From contig NZ_VTAW01000002.1 of the NCBI RefSeq assembly GCF_008245225.1, forward strand, positions 124,001 to 188,000: 64,000 nucleotides of DNA. Reading direction: 5' to 3'. Below the pieces are notes generated by a model. The model did no database searches and was not told the origin of the DNA. It worked only from the letters and a program-made list of their open reading frames with translations. Shown piece by piece: positions 9,119 to 18,162 of the stretch. This DNA is from Natrialba swarupiae. Lineage in GTDB: Archaea; Halobacteriota; Halobacteria; Halobacteriales; Natrialbaceae. The stretch's first letter is position 1, and each line of letters opens with the position of its first letter. A program made the position numbers and the translations under genes.

Positions 9119-9243
9119 CTATAGTAACAACTGAAACGATTTACACATCGCTCGCAGCCATCACCCGGAGACCGACCCGATTGGGCGGTCTCCGGGTAGA
9201 TTATCGAGAGCGGGTGTGCAATGACTTTCAGTGGCTACTATAG
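9119..9243. mobile_element. MITE-like element, uninterrupted copy (CTATAG family)
   Basis: A 125-base non-coding element bounded by imperfect terminal inverted repeats: left CTATAGTAACAACTGAAA, right end reverse-complementing to CTATAGTAGCCACTGAAA. Over 29 bases about 22 pair. Inside is a perfect 12-bp inverted repeat, ACCCGGAGACCG (9163-9174) with CGGTCTCCGGGT (9186-9197). The ends match the element at 56996-57161, but the inner stem does not. No coding capacity is seen, so any movement would depend on a transposase elsewhere. It starts one base after a stop codon and may also act as a transcription terminator. Confidence 0.65.
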
Positions 9244-9311
9244 CGCGACGACGGGCCGGGATCGACGAATAACGTGGCCCTTAACCGGCCGTCTCCCCTA
9301 CCGTATCTCGA

Positions 9312-12143
9312 ATGAGCGACGGGGACGTAGCCGCCTTTACGCACCTCGGACCGACGGTTCGTGATGCGCTCTCCGAGCGCGGGTTCTCGACGCCGACAGC
9401 ACCCCAGCGACTGGCGATTCCACCGCTGTCGGCCGGCCAGAACACGCTCGTGATCGCGCCCACCGGGAGTGGCAAGACCGAGACGGCCATGCTCCCCGTC
9501 TTCGACCACCTCGTCGACGGCGAGGGACCGCCCGAGGGGTTCGGCGCGCTCTACGTCACCCCGCTTCGAGCGCTCAACCGCGACATGCTCGAGCGCCTCG
9601 AGTGGTGGGGTGAGTACCTAGAGCTCGAGGTCGCGGTTCGCCACGGCGATACGACCCAGTACGAACGAGGGAAGCAGGCCGAAGATCCGCCGGACGTCCT
9701 GATCACGACGCCAGAGACGCTGCAGGCGATGCTGACCGGCGAGCGGCTGCGGGAAGGACTTCGGGACGTCTCCCACGTCGTGATCGACGAGGTCCACGAA
9801 CTCGCGGCGTCGAAACGCGGTGCCCAGCTCGCGGTCGGCGTAGAGCGACTCCGAAATCTGGCGGGGGAGATCCAGCGGATCGGACTCTCGGCGACCGTCG
9901 GCGACCCCGCGGAAGTCGGGAACTTCCTCACGGGCGGCCGACCCTGCCAGATACGGGAGATCGACGTCGGGAGCAACGTCGACGTCGCCGTCCGCCAACC
10001 GGAGATCACCGAGGAAGACGAGCAACTCGCAGGGCGGCTGATGACCGAACCGGACACCGCGAGTCATGTTCGGTTGATCCGCGACCTCGTCGACGAACAC
10101 GAATCGACGCTGATCTTCGTCAACACCCGCCAGACTGCCGAGGCGCTTGGCTCCCGCTTTACGGAACTCGAGTTGCCGATCGGCGTCCACCACGGCTCGC
10201 TCTCGAAGGAGGCCCGGATCGACGTCGAAGACCGGTTCAAGGCCGGCGAACTGGACGGGTTGCTCTGTACGTCCTCGATGGAACTCGGGATCGACGTCGG
10301 CCGGGTCGATCACGTAATCCAGTACAAGAGCCCGCGACAGGTTACCCGACTGCTTCAGCGGATCGGCCGTGCCGGTCATCGACGCGACGAAGTCTCGAGC
10401 GGGACCATCGTCACGACCCGTCCCGACGACACGTTCGAAGCGCTCGCCATCGCGAGACGCGCCCGTGCAGGAGAGGTCGAACCGGCGGCGATTCACGAGG
10501 GGAGCCTCGACGTCGTCGCGAACCAGATTCCGGGCATCGTCCAGAGCCGCGGCTCGAGACATGCAAGCGAGGTCTACGGGACGATCCGTCGCGCGTACCC
10601 GTTTCGGGATCTCTCCGAGGAACGATTTCGCAACGTCGTCTCCGAACTCCACCGCAATCGGATCGTCTGGTTCGACGAGGGCGAGAACCGGATCGAAACG
10701 AGCGGCAGCACGTGGCAGTACGTCTACGCGAATCTCTCGATGATCCCTGACGAGGAGACCTACGAGGTCCACGACATCGCCTCGAGTACCCAGATCGGGA
10801 CGCTCGACGAGCGGTTCGTGGTCAACTTCGCCCGACCCGGCGAGGTGTTCGTCCAGCGCGGCGAGATGTGGCGGATCGCCGAGATCGACGACGACGAGGC
10901 CAGAGTCAAGGTCAGCCCGATCGAGGACCCTGCCGGCGAGGTGCCGTCGTGGATCGGCCAGGAGATCCCGGTTCCGGCCGCCGTCGCCGGCGAGGTCGGC
11001 GAGATCCGCGGCGTCGCCGCCACCCAACTCGAGGCAGGGGCCGACGGGGCGGCGGTCGGTCGGGAGCTCGCGGGCCGCTATCCGGGCGACGAGTACACGC
11101 TCACCGAGGCCTGTGGCCAACTCGAGCGCCAGGTCGACGCCGACGCGCCGATGCCGACGGCCGACCGCCTCGTTCTCGAGCGTCGGGGCCGAACCGTCGT
11201 CCTCAACGCCTGCTTCGGCCACATGGCCAACGAGACGCTGGGGCGGATCCTCTCGGCGCTGCTCGGCCAGCGCGCCGGTTCGTCGGTTGCCCTCGAGACG
11301 GATCCCTACCGGATCGAACTCGAGGTGCCGAGTTCGATCGCGACCAGCGACGTCCTCGAAGTCCTAACCGAGACGGATCCGGATCACGTCGAGGCGATCG
11401 TCGAACTCGGGCTCAAGCGCTCGGACGCCCTCGCCTTTCGGCTCGCACAGGTCTCGGGGAAGTTCGGCGCGCTCAAACGCTGGCAGGGGTCGGGTCGTCT
11501 CTCGAACGAACGACTGCTCTCGGCGCTCGAGGACACTCCGATGTACGAGGAGGCGATCCGGGAGGTGTTCCACGAGGACCTGGCCGTCGAGCGAGCGAGT
11601 TCGGTCCTCGAGGCGATCCAGTCGGGTGACCTCGAGGTCATGTGCCACCGCGGGCGGACGGCAATCGGACAGGGCGGACGATCGTCGGGTAAGGAGCTGC
11701 TGGCCCCCGAGAACGCCGACGCGAGCGTCATCGAGACGGTCCGAGAGCGGATTCAGAACGACCGGATTATTCTGCTCTGTACCCACTGCACGGAGTGGAA
11801 GTCCAGGACGAAGGTAAAACGTGTCCGCGACCAGCCGGAGTGTCCCGAATGCGGATCGACTCGGATCGCGGCGCTGAACCCGTGGGCCGACGAGGTCGTC
11901 GACGCCGTTCGCGCCCAGAAGAAAGACGACGAACAAGAGCGGATGACCGAGCGTGCATTCCGGAGCGCGAGTCTCGTCCAGAGTCACGGCAAACGCGCCG
12001 TGATCGCGATGGCCGCCCGCGGCGTCGGCCCGCACAACGCGGCCCAGATCATCAACAGACACCGAGAGGACGAATCCGAGTTCTACCGGGACGTCCTCTC
12101 AAAGGAGCGTGAATACGCGCGAACGCAGTCGTTTTGGGACTGA
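9312..12143 (+). CDS. lhr: Lhr-family ATP-dependent helicase
   Basis: A 943-residue superfamily 2 helicase of the large archaeal Lhr type. Walker A is APTGSGKT (49-56), motif II DEVH (about 158), motif III SAT, and motifs V-VI read GIDVGRVD and QRIGRAGHR. Long Lhr-specific C-terminal domains follow. Near 822-848 a CTHC...CPEC cluster forms a probable zinc site. Family members translocate on single-stranded DNA and unwind RNA:DNA hybrids and branched DNA, acting in repair and recombination. A TATA-like cccttaacc at 9278-9286 lies 26-34 bases before the ATG. The gene stands alone in its transcription unit. Confidence 0.9.
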   Translation: MSDGDVAAFTHLGPTVRDALSERGFSTPTAPQRLAIPPLSAGQNTLVIAPTGSGKTETAMLPVFDHLVDGEGPPEGFGALYVTPLRALNRDMLERLEWWGEYLELEVAVRHGDTTQYERGKQAEDPPDVLITTPETLQAMLTGERLREGLRDVSHVVIDEVHELAASKRGAQLAVGVERLRNLAGEIQRIGLSATVGDPAEVGNFLTGGRPCQIREIDVGSNVDVAVRQPEITEEDEQLAGRLMTEPDTASHVRLIRDLVDEHESTLIFVNTRQTAEALGSRFTELELPIGVHHGSLSKEARIDVEDRFKAGELDGLLCTSSMELGIDVGRVDHVIQYKSPRQVTRLLQRIGRAGHRRDEVSSGTIVTTRPDDTFEALAIARRARAGEVEPAAIHEGSLDVVANQIPGIVQSRGSRHASEVYGTIRRAYPFRDLSEERFRNVVSELHRNRIVWFDEGENRIETSGSTWQYVYANLSMIPDEETYEVHDIASSTQIGTLDERFVVNFARPGEVFVQRGEMWRIAEIDDDEARVKVSPIEDPAGEVPSWIGQEIPVPAAVAGEVGEIRGVAATQLEAGADGAAVGRELAGRYPGDEYTLTEACGQLERQVDADAPMPTADRLVLERRGRTVVLNACFGHMANETLGRILSALLGQRAGSSVALETDPYRIELEVPSSIATSDVLEVLTETDPDHVEAIVELGLKRSDALAFRLAQVSGKFGALKRWQGSGRLSNERLLSALEDTPMYEEAIREVFHEDLAVERASSVLEAIQSGDLEVMCHRGRTAIGQGGRSSGKELLAPENADASVIETVRERIQNDRIILLCTHCTEWKSRTKVKRVRDQPECPECGSTRIAALNPWADEVVDAVRAQKKDDEQERMTERAFRSASLVQSHGKRAVIAMAARGVGPHNAAQIINRHREDESEFYRDVLSKEREYARTQSFWD

Positions 12144-12380
12144 CGGGTACCGACCGGGTCGAATTCGGAACGACCGTTACGTCCCGAAGAAGTGACGTAT
12201 ATTTGACAGTGGTGTCGGGGGCGCTGGAGGACGAGTTTCACCACCCCGTTTTGTCCCCAGTATCCCCGCAGTTACGTTTCTTCCGGGGTGAGTAGTGGCG
12301 AAATACGCTGATAAGGATAGGAGTCTGATACGATCTGCAAGAAGAATTATTAGACGGACCTGTGTCACTTCTCGATACGT

Positions 12381-12767
12381 ATGTCGTCGTACACCGTTCT
12401 CCTCGCCGAAGACAGCGATTTCATCACACAGCACGTCAGCCAGACCCTCGAGTCGGAACACGGCTTCGAGATCGAAACGGTCACCTCGGCGAGTGAGACT
12501 CGAGACACCCTCGCGGAGTCGGATTTCGACTGCGTCGTTTCGACGTACGAACTCCCGGACGAAACCGGGATCGAACTCGCCGAATCGATCAACGGTGACG
12601 GCGACGAGGTCCCGTTCGTCCTCTTTACCGGAAACCCGCTCGAGCCACTCGCCGAGGAGGCCCTCGAGGCCGGGGTTTCCGCGTTCGTCAGCAAGAGCAG
12701 CGGCGCGACGGGCGGGATGGACGTCTTCGCAAACCGGATTCGACTCGCGATCGCCGCCGGAGAGTGA
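12381..12767 (+). CDS. Receiver-domain protein lacking the phospho-acceptor Asp
   Basis: A stand-alone 128-residue CheY-like receiver fold. The acidic pair (Glu10, Asp11), switch Thr83 (LFTGNP) and Lys105 (FVSKSSG) are in place. The central Asp normally found in VVSDY is Thr55 (CVVSTYELPD), so classical phosphorylation is not expected. It has no output domain. It may act as a constitutive or partner-binding adaptor in a histidine-kinase network, which is inference. A TATA-like gaattatta at 12344-12352 is 29-37 bases upstream. The decarboxylase gene follows 85 bases later on the same strand. Confidence 0.85.
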   Translation: MSSYTVLLAEDSDFITQHVSQTLESEHGFEIETVTSASETRDTLAESDFDCVVSTYELPDETGIELAESINGDGDEVPFVLFTGNPLEPLAEEALEAGVSAFVSKSSGATGGMDVFANRIRLAIAAGE

Positions 12768-12852
12768 CGTCGTCAGACCGCGGCGGACGCCCCCTCGTGG
12801 AGATCGCAAACCGTCCGTAACGGCCATACGAGTCGCGTCCGTCTACCTCGAC

Positions 12853-13551
12853 ATGAACTTCGCGCCGGGGGCCTGGAAGTACGCGGTCGTTCCCCTGCTC
12901 GCCGCGCCGTTCGCGCTCGTCATCAGCGTCACGGCGAGCGTCGTCGCGCTCGCACTCGCCGTCGCAACGCTCGCGTTCTTCCGAGATCCTGAGCGAACGC
13001 CGCCACCGACGGGCGTCGTCTCGCCAGCCGACGGCACGGTCTCGGTCCTACGGGAGGAAGGCGACCGGGTTCGCCTCGGCGTCTTCATGAACGTCTGGCA
13101 CGTCCACGTCGTCCGCGCCCCGGTCGCCGCCCGCGTCGTGGACGTCGAACACGTCTCCGGTGCACACCGACCCGCCTTCTCGAAGGAGTCCGATCGAAAC
13201 GAGCGGGTCCACGCTCGCCTCGAGACGGACTCGCCGAACCTTCCCTCGGCGGACACCTCCGAAAGCGACGCCGAGGTGACCCTCATCGCCGGCGCGTTCG
13301 CCCGTCGAATCCACCCCTACGTCGAGTCCGGCGAGGATCTCGAGCGGGGCCAGCGGATCGGCCACATCGCGTTCGGGAGTCGAGTCGATCTCCTCTTCCC
13401 GCCGACTGTCGACGTAGATGACGTCGCCGTCGAACGGGGCGATTCGACGACGGCTGGGGAGACGGTGGTCCTCGACGCCGGTTCGGTCGAACGTGGCGAC
13501 CTCGAGATCGACGTCTCGCCACCCGATGACGACGACCCCGCCATGGGGTAA
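12853..13551 (+). CDS. asd: Archaetidylserine decarboxylase (PSD family proenzyme)
   Basis: A 232-residue short-form phosphatidylserine decarboxylase homologue. One or two hydrophobic segments lie at 10-44, followed by RDPERTPP, SPADG (57-61) and NVWHVHVVRAP with His83 and His85. FGS at 174-176 is the self-cleavage site where Ser176 would become the pyruvoyl prosthetic group. Family knowledge: it converts archaetidylserine to archaetidylethanolamine in the membrane. The ATG at 12853 gives the usual short N-terminus; the frame extends upstream to 12295 only by overlapping the receiver gene. The C-terminus carries an extra acidic tail (DVSPPDDDDPAMG). Confidence 0.88.
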   Translation: MNFAPGAWKYAVVPLLAAPFALVISVTASVVALALAVATLAFFRDPERTPPPTGVVSPADGTVSVLREEGDRVRLGVFMNVWHVHVVRAPVAARVVDVEHVSGAHRPAFSKESDRNERVHARLETDSPNLPSADTSESDAEVTLIAGAFARRIHPYVESGEDLERGQRIGHIAFGSRVDLLFPPTVDVDDVAVERGDSTTAGETVVLDAGSVERGDLEIDVSPPDDDDPAMG

Positions 13552-13694
13552 CCGCCCGTGCGTCTGGAGGTGATCCATGCCCCCAAGAGAACGAGTGCCT
13601 CCTGGGACGAAAGAGCGTAGGGGGCCAATCCGCATCTCCTGATAGTGGCGAAATCTAAATCGGAAGGGCGGACTCACACCACACCGGGAACCCG

Positions 13695-15896
13695 CTATCC
13701 ATCGACGTGCTCGCGGGCCGCCTCGAGGTGTCGGCGCTCGACGACGACTTCGTCCGCCTTCGCGTTGGCCTCCTCGGGATCGTACTCGCTTGCGACCTCG
13801 CGGATCGCCTTCATCGAGGCGTCGCGGACGAGCGCCTCGAGGTCAGCGCCGGTATACCCCTCGAGTTCAGCCGCGAGGCCGTCGATATCAACGTCGTCGC
13901 TCAGTGGTTTGCCGCGGGTGTGGACCTCGAGGATCTTCTCGCGGGCCTCCTGGTCGGGCTCGCCGACCAGCACGTGCGTATCGAGCCGTCCGGGCCGAAG
14001 CAGGGCGGGATCGATCTGATCCTTGCGGTTGCTCGCCGCGAGGACGACGAGATTCGGATTCTCGCGCATGCCGTCGAGTTCGGTCAGAAGTTGGGAAACG
14101 ACGCGTTCGGTTACCTCGTGGCTCTCGCCGCGAGCCGCCGTGATCGCGTCGATCTCGTCGAAGAAGACGATCGATGGCGCGGCCTGCCGAGCCCGTTCGA
14201 ACACCTCACGGATCGCCTTTTCGGACTCACCGACGTACCGGTCGACGATCTCGGGGCCGTCGACCCGGACGAAGTTGACGTCGGTCTCGCCGGCAAGCGC
14301 CCGCGCGAGCAGCGTCTTCCCGGTTCCCGGTGGGCCGTACAACAGGACGCCCGAGGGCGGGTCAGTGTTCGTCTCCTCGAACAGTCTGTCGTACGTAAGC
14401 GGCCACTCGACGGATTCTCGGAGGACCTGTTTGGCGTCCTCGAGGCCGCCGACGTCCGAAAAGTCGGTGTTCGGTGACTCGGCGACGTACTCGCGCATCG
14501 CGGAGGGTTCGACCGACGCCAGCGCCTCGTCGAAGTGACGTTTCGTCACGACGGGATCGCGGTTCCACGACGCCCGCTCGTCGGCGTCGGTCGGTCGATC
14601 CCGAATGGCGGCCATCGCGGCCTCGCTCGCGACGGCGTCGAGATCTGCACCGACGAAGCCATGTGTTCGACGAGCGATCGCGTCGACGCTGACGGCGTCG
14701 GACAGCGGCATGCCGCGGGTGTGGACCTCGAGGATCTCCCTGCGGCCCTCCGCGTCGGGGACGCCGATCTGGATCTCGCGGTCGAAGCGGCCGCCACGGC
14801 GCAGGGCCTGATCGAGCGAGTCGACGCGGTTGGTTGCCCCGATGACGATCACCTCCTCGCGGGCGTCGAGCCCGTCCATCAGTGTCAGCAGTTGACCGAC
14901 GATCCGGTTCTCGGCATCCCCGTCGTCGTCGCGCTCGCCGGCGATGGAGTCGATCTCGTCGAAGAAGATGATCGTCGGCGCGTTCGCCTCGGCGGCCTCG
15001 AAGACTTCCCGCAGGCGCTCCTCGCTCTCGCCTTTGTACTTCGACATGATCTCCGGGCCCGAGATCGTCACGAAGTTCGCGTCGACCTCGTTGGCGACCG
15101 CGCGGGCGATCAGCGTCTTCCCGGTGCCCGGCGGGCCGTACAACAGGACGCCCGATGGCGGTTCGACGCCCAGCCGCTGGAACAGTTCGGGCTCGGACAG
15201 CGGCAGTTCGATCATCTCCCGGACGAGTTCGAGTTCCTCGTCTAAGCCACCGATATCCTCGTACGTCACGCCGGAACTCGGCTCGGATTCGAACCCGTCT
15301 CTGGACGCCGACGAACTGCGAGACGTCGAGGAATCGCTTGAATCACCGCCTCGAGCGCTCGTGACGAGGTCGTCGGCCGGCTCGCCGCTCCGATCGACGA
15401 CGCGAACCGTCGTCGCGCTGGTGATCCGAACGTCGCCGTCGGGGTCGGTGTCGACGACGCGAAACGGCTCCTGACCGACGCCCTCGAGTCGGATCTGTTC
15501 GCCGACGCTGACCGGCCGGTTGCGCAGCTTCTTCGTCGCCTCGCGCGCGGTGAGCGCTTCCTCGGAGAGCGTCGGCGGGGCGGCGAGGGTGACGCGTTCG
15601 GCCTCCCGGATGGTCGATTTGTCCTTCGTGCGGACGGTGACCGTATCGCCGACGTGGACGCCGGCGTTCGCGCGGGTGTCCGCGTCGATCTGGACGACGT
15701 TCTCGGGGACGGCGGAGTCCGCGGGCCAGAGCTTCGCGACGGTCGTCGACTCGCCCTCGATGACGACGGTGTCGCCGCTCAGCACGCCGAGCTGTCTCCG
15801 TGCGATCTCGGGAATTCGGGCGACACCGCGTCCCGCATCCCGCTTTTCGGCGGCGCGAACCGACAGCGAAACGCCGTCTGAATCCGACCCACTCAT
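13695..15896 (-). CDS. Cdc48/VAT-type AAA+ ATPase
   Basis: A 733-residue protein with the Cdc48 plan: an N domain (double-psi beta barrel plus second subdomain, about 8-170), a Ser-rich linker (about 183-208), the D1 AAA module (Walker A GPPGTGKT at 254-261, Walker B with DEIDSIAGERDDD) and the D2 module (second GPPGTGKT near 517-524, DEIDAITAARG). Such proteins form hexamers that unfold ubiquitin-like-modified or damaged proteins, in archaea often upstream of the proteasome. A TATA-like taattctc lies about 30 bases before the ATG. It is convergent with the decarboxylase gene and divergent from the NAD-kinase-like gene. Confidence 0.93.
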   Translation of the reverse strand: MSGSDSDGVSLSVRAAEKRDAGRGVARIPEIARRQLGVLSGDTVVIEGESTTVAKLWPADSAVPENVVQIDADTRANAGVHVGDTVTVRTKDKSTIREAERVTLAAPPTLSEEALTAREATKKLRNRPVSVGEQIRLEGVGQEPFRVVDTDPDGDVRITSATTVRVVDRSGEPADDLVTSARGGDSSDSSTSRSSSASRDGFESEPSSGVTYEDIGGLDEELELVREMIELPLSEPELFQRLGVEPPSGVLLYGPPGTGKTLIARAVANEVDANFVTISGPEIMSKYKGESEERLREVFEAAEANAPTIIFFDEIDSIAGERDDDGDAENRIVGQLLTLMDGLDAREEVIVIGATNRVDSLDQALRRGGRFDREIQIGVPDAEGRREILEVHTRGMPLSDAVSVDAIARRTHGFVGADLDAVASEAAMAAIRDRPTDADERASWNRDPVVTKRHFDEALASVEPSAMREYVAESPNTDFSDVGGLEDAKQVLRESVEWPLTYDRLFEETNTDPPSGVLLYGPPGTGKTLLARALAGETDVNFVRVDGPEIVDRYVGESEKAIREVFERARQAAPSIVFFDEIDAITAARGESHEVTERVVSQLLTELDGMRENPNLVVLAASNRKDQIDPALLRPGRLDTHVLVGEPDQEAREKILEVHTRGKPLSDDVDIDGLAAELEGYTGADLEALVRDASMKAIREVASEYDPEEANAKADEVVVERRHLEAAREHVDG

Positions 15897-16049
15897 ACCA
15901 GGTTCTTTCCGGCCAGTCGCCTTGAGAATTACCCTCCACAGACTGGCGTCGGATCAGCTACCGCCTCGACTCGCTGGCGGCTCACCGCCGGGTTGACTCC
16001 GCACATCGAATCCGCACCCTTTTGTCCGATCCCTGGCAACGAGTACCCA

Positions 16050-16817
16050 ATGGACGGTGACGCGTGGCGACCGGATCCCACGTCCCCGGTCGGGTTCGTC
16101 GAAAGCGATTCCGAGGACGACCTCGAGCCGAGCGATCTCGAGGCCGCTGAAGCGAACGTCGTCTCCGGCCCGCCCGCAGACGTTCTCGAGGCCGATCCCT
16201 CGACGATCGTCGCCGTCGGTGACTCGGCAGTCGCCGCGGCCGCCGACGCAAGGCCCGATGTTCCGGTATTGCCGGTCGGCGACGTCCCCGGTATCGCCGC
16301 CGTCGATCCCGACGACGTCGTGGGCGCACTCGAATCGGTCTTCCGCGGCGACGGGCACCTCCGGACGAATCCAGTACTCGTCGTCGAGACTCCGAGCGGA
16401 AACAGCGAACGTGCGCTGTTCGACGTCGCGCTCGTCACCGCCGAGCCGGCACAGATCTCGGAGTACGGCGTCTCGAGCCGCGAGGAGTCGGTCGCCCAGT
16501 TTCGTGCCGATGGCGTCGTCGCCGCAACGCCTGCGGGGAGTCACGGCTACGCCGAGACGATCGACGGCCCACTGCTCTCCACGGCAGTCGAGGGCGTCGT
16601 CGTCGTTCCGATCGCACCGTTTGTCACGCAGACGTGTCGATGGGTCCTTCCGAACGACGGGGTGGCGCTGTCGGTCGAACGGGATCAACCTCCGATCGTC
16701 CTCTGTGTCGACGACCGCACGGTCGAACGGATCTCGGCGGGTGAACGAGTCTCGATCACCGCGGACGGAACGCTCTCGACCGTCGTCGTTCCGGAGTCAG
16801 CAGACGAGCGAGGCTGA
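16050..16817 (+). CDS. NAD-kinase-like protein with degenerate ATP motif
   Basis: A 255-residue protein. The C-terminal half matches the NAD-binding lobe of ATP-NAD kinases: VVAATPAGSHGYA corresponds to the TPTGSTAY motif and is followed by GPLLSTAVEG and VVVVPIAPF. The N-terminal half is divergent; the GGDGT motif that binds and activates ATP is reduced to AVGDSAVAA. It may be an inactive paralogue or use a different donor. The ATG at 16050 is supported by a TATA-like ccttttgtcc at 16018-16027. It is divergent from cdc48. Confidence 0.75.
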   Translation: MDGDAWRPDPTSPVGFVESDSEDDLEPSDLEAAEANVVSGPPADVLEADPSTIVAVGDSAVAAAADARPDVPVLPVGDVPGIAAVDPDDVVGALESVFRGDGHLRTNPVLVVETPSGNSERALFDVALVTAEPAQISEYGVSSREESVAQFRADGVVAATPAGSHGYAETIDGPLLSTAVEGVVVVPIAPFVTQTCRWVLPNDGVALSVERDQPPIVLCVDDRTVERISAGERVSITADGTLSTVVVPESADERG

Positions 16818-16862
16818 TCGCGGGCGGCGAAAACGAATTGTCGGATCGCATTCGACACGCGA

Positions 16863-17132
16863 TTAACTGTTGTACGGTTCCTCGTCTCGGTGGTGGTCGG
16901 GGTTCGCGTTCTCGAGGGCATCGGCCTCGCGCTGTGTCGATTTGTGTTCGATGTCCTGGCGACGCTGTTGCTCGTCCTGGCGCTCTCGTGCTTCCTTTTC
17001 GGCCTCGGAGAGCCCTTCGCCTTCGTCCTCCTCCGGATCGCTCTTCTCGCGGGCGAGTTGGACGTCGCGTCCGTGCTCGTCCGTGCCCGTCTTGGTTCGC
17101 TCGTCGGAGTTGGTGTCGGTGTTGTCGGACAT
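16863..17132 (-). CDS. Small, highly charged Glu/Arg/Gln-rich protein
   Basis: Eighty-nine residues, almost entirely charged or polar, with a central run of Glu, Arg and Gln (SEAEKEARERQDEQQRRQD) that could form a single helix. No domain is recognised. The ATG at 17132 (MSDNTDTNSDE) is chosen because residues upstream of it in the longer frame look like non-coding translation. It lies downstream of endonuclease III on the same strand with 145 bases between. Confidence 0.6.
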   Translation of the reverse strand: MSDNTDTNSDERTKTGTDEHGRDVQLAREKSDPEEDEGEGLSEAEKEARERQDEQQRRQDIEHKSTQREADALENANPDHHRDEEPYNS

Positions 17133-17277
17133 AGTGATCCCGACTGAGGGTATCGGGAGTTGCGGAAAAGGCGTTGGGCTTGCGACGGTCGGCCTCGAGC
17201 GTGGAGCCGTCGTGGGTCCGTCGCAGGTCCGATCGTGGCCTGTAGTCAGCGGCTTGTCTGCCCGTCGATCCTCGCCG

Positions 17278-17961
17278 TTACCAGGGTTCGTCCGCCGCGA
17301 GGTCGACCTCGGAGTCGCCTTTCTCGGAGGGGCAGATGTCCGCGAGAACGCAGTCGGCACAGTCGGGATTTCGCGCCGTACAGGTCGCCCGACCGTGATC
17401 GATACAGAGGTGGGTGAACTGCTGCCAGTACCCCTCCGGAACGATCTCCATCAGCTCCTGTTCGATCGGTTCGGGGTACTCCTCGTCGGTGAGTCCCAGC
17501 CGCCGCGAGAGTCGCTGGACGTGCGTATCGACGACGATTCCTTCCACGACGTCGTGGCCGTGCTGGAGGACGACGTTCGCCGTCTTCCGGCCGACACCCG
17601 AGAGGTCGGTGAGTTCGTCCATCGTATCTGGAACCTCGCCGTCGTACTCCTCGACGATCGTCTCGCAGGCGCTGCGGATGTACTTCGCCTTGTTGTTGTA
17701 GTATGTGATCGAGTTCAGCGCCTCCGCGAGTTCCGCCTGCGGGGCGTTCGCGTACGCTTCCGGTCCGTCGTACGTCTCGAAGAGCTGTTCGGTCTCCTGG
17801 TTGACTCGCTCGTCCGTACACTGCGCCGAGAGGATCACCGCAATCAGCAACTCGAGGCGATCCGAGTAGCGAAGCGAGATCGTCGAGTCGGGGTAGGCTT
17901 CCTCGAGCCGGTCGACGACCGCCTCGGCCTGTTCTGACCGCGTCTCGTGTGGGGTTCCCAT
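17278..17961 (-). CDS. nth: Endonuclease III (DNA glycosylase/AP lyase)
   Basis: A 227-residue HhH-GPD glycosylase. LSAQCTDERVN is the typical first signature; the helix-hairpin-helix DLSGVGRKTANVVL supplies the catalytic Lys, and VVDTHVQR the catalytic Asp. The C-terminus holds four cysteines spaced C-x6-C-x2-C-x5-C for a 4Fe-4S cluster. It removes oxidised pyrimidines and cleaves the abasic site in base excision repair. The ATG at 17961 gives the usual N-terminus; the extension to 18069 looks non-coding. Confidence 0.95.
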   Translation of the reverse strand: MGTPHETRSEQAEAVVDRLEEAYPDSTISLRYSDRLELLIAVILSAQCTDERVNQETEQLFETYDGPEAYANAPQAELAEALNSITYYNNKAKYIRSACETIVEEYDGEVPDTMDELTDLSGVGRKTANVVLQHGHDVVEGIVVDTHVQRLSRRLGLTDEEYPEPIEQELMEIVPEGYWQQFTHLCIDHGRATCTARNPDCADCVLADICPSEKGDSEVDLAADEPW

Positions 17962-18162
17962 GAGGGTGTGGTAGGAGCGGCCTCGTTTCAGCGTTCGGGT
18001 TCCGGATCGCCCACGTTGTCGGCTCTCGACTCCCTGCAGTCGGCTTCTTTGCGTGTCGCGGATGGCCATCGCTCGAGCGGCGATTTCGACGGTAACCGTC
18101 GGTCGAGAACGGTCGGTCGGAATGCCGTGACATTTAAGCGGCCTTCACTCACGTGTGTGGGT

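Noticed and set aside
9618-11222. Long minus-strand frame of 534 codons
   Set aside because: Shadow of lhr; composition follows the codon bias of the real gene.
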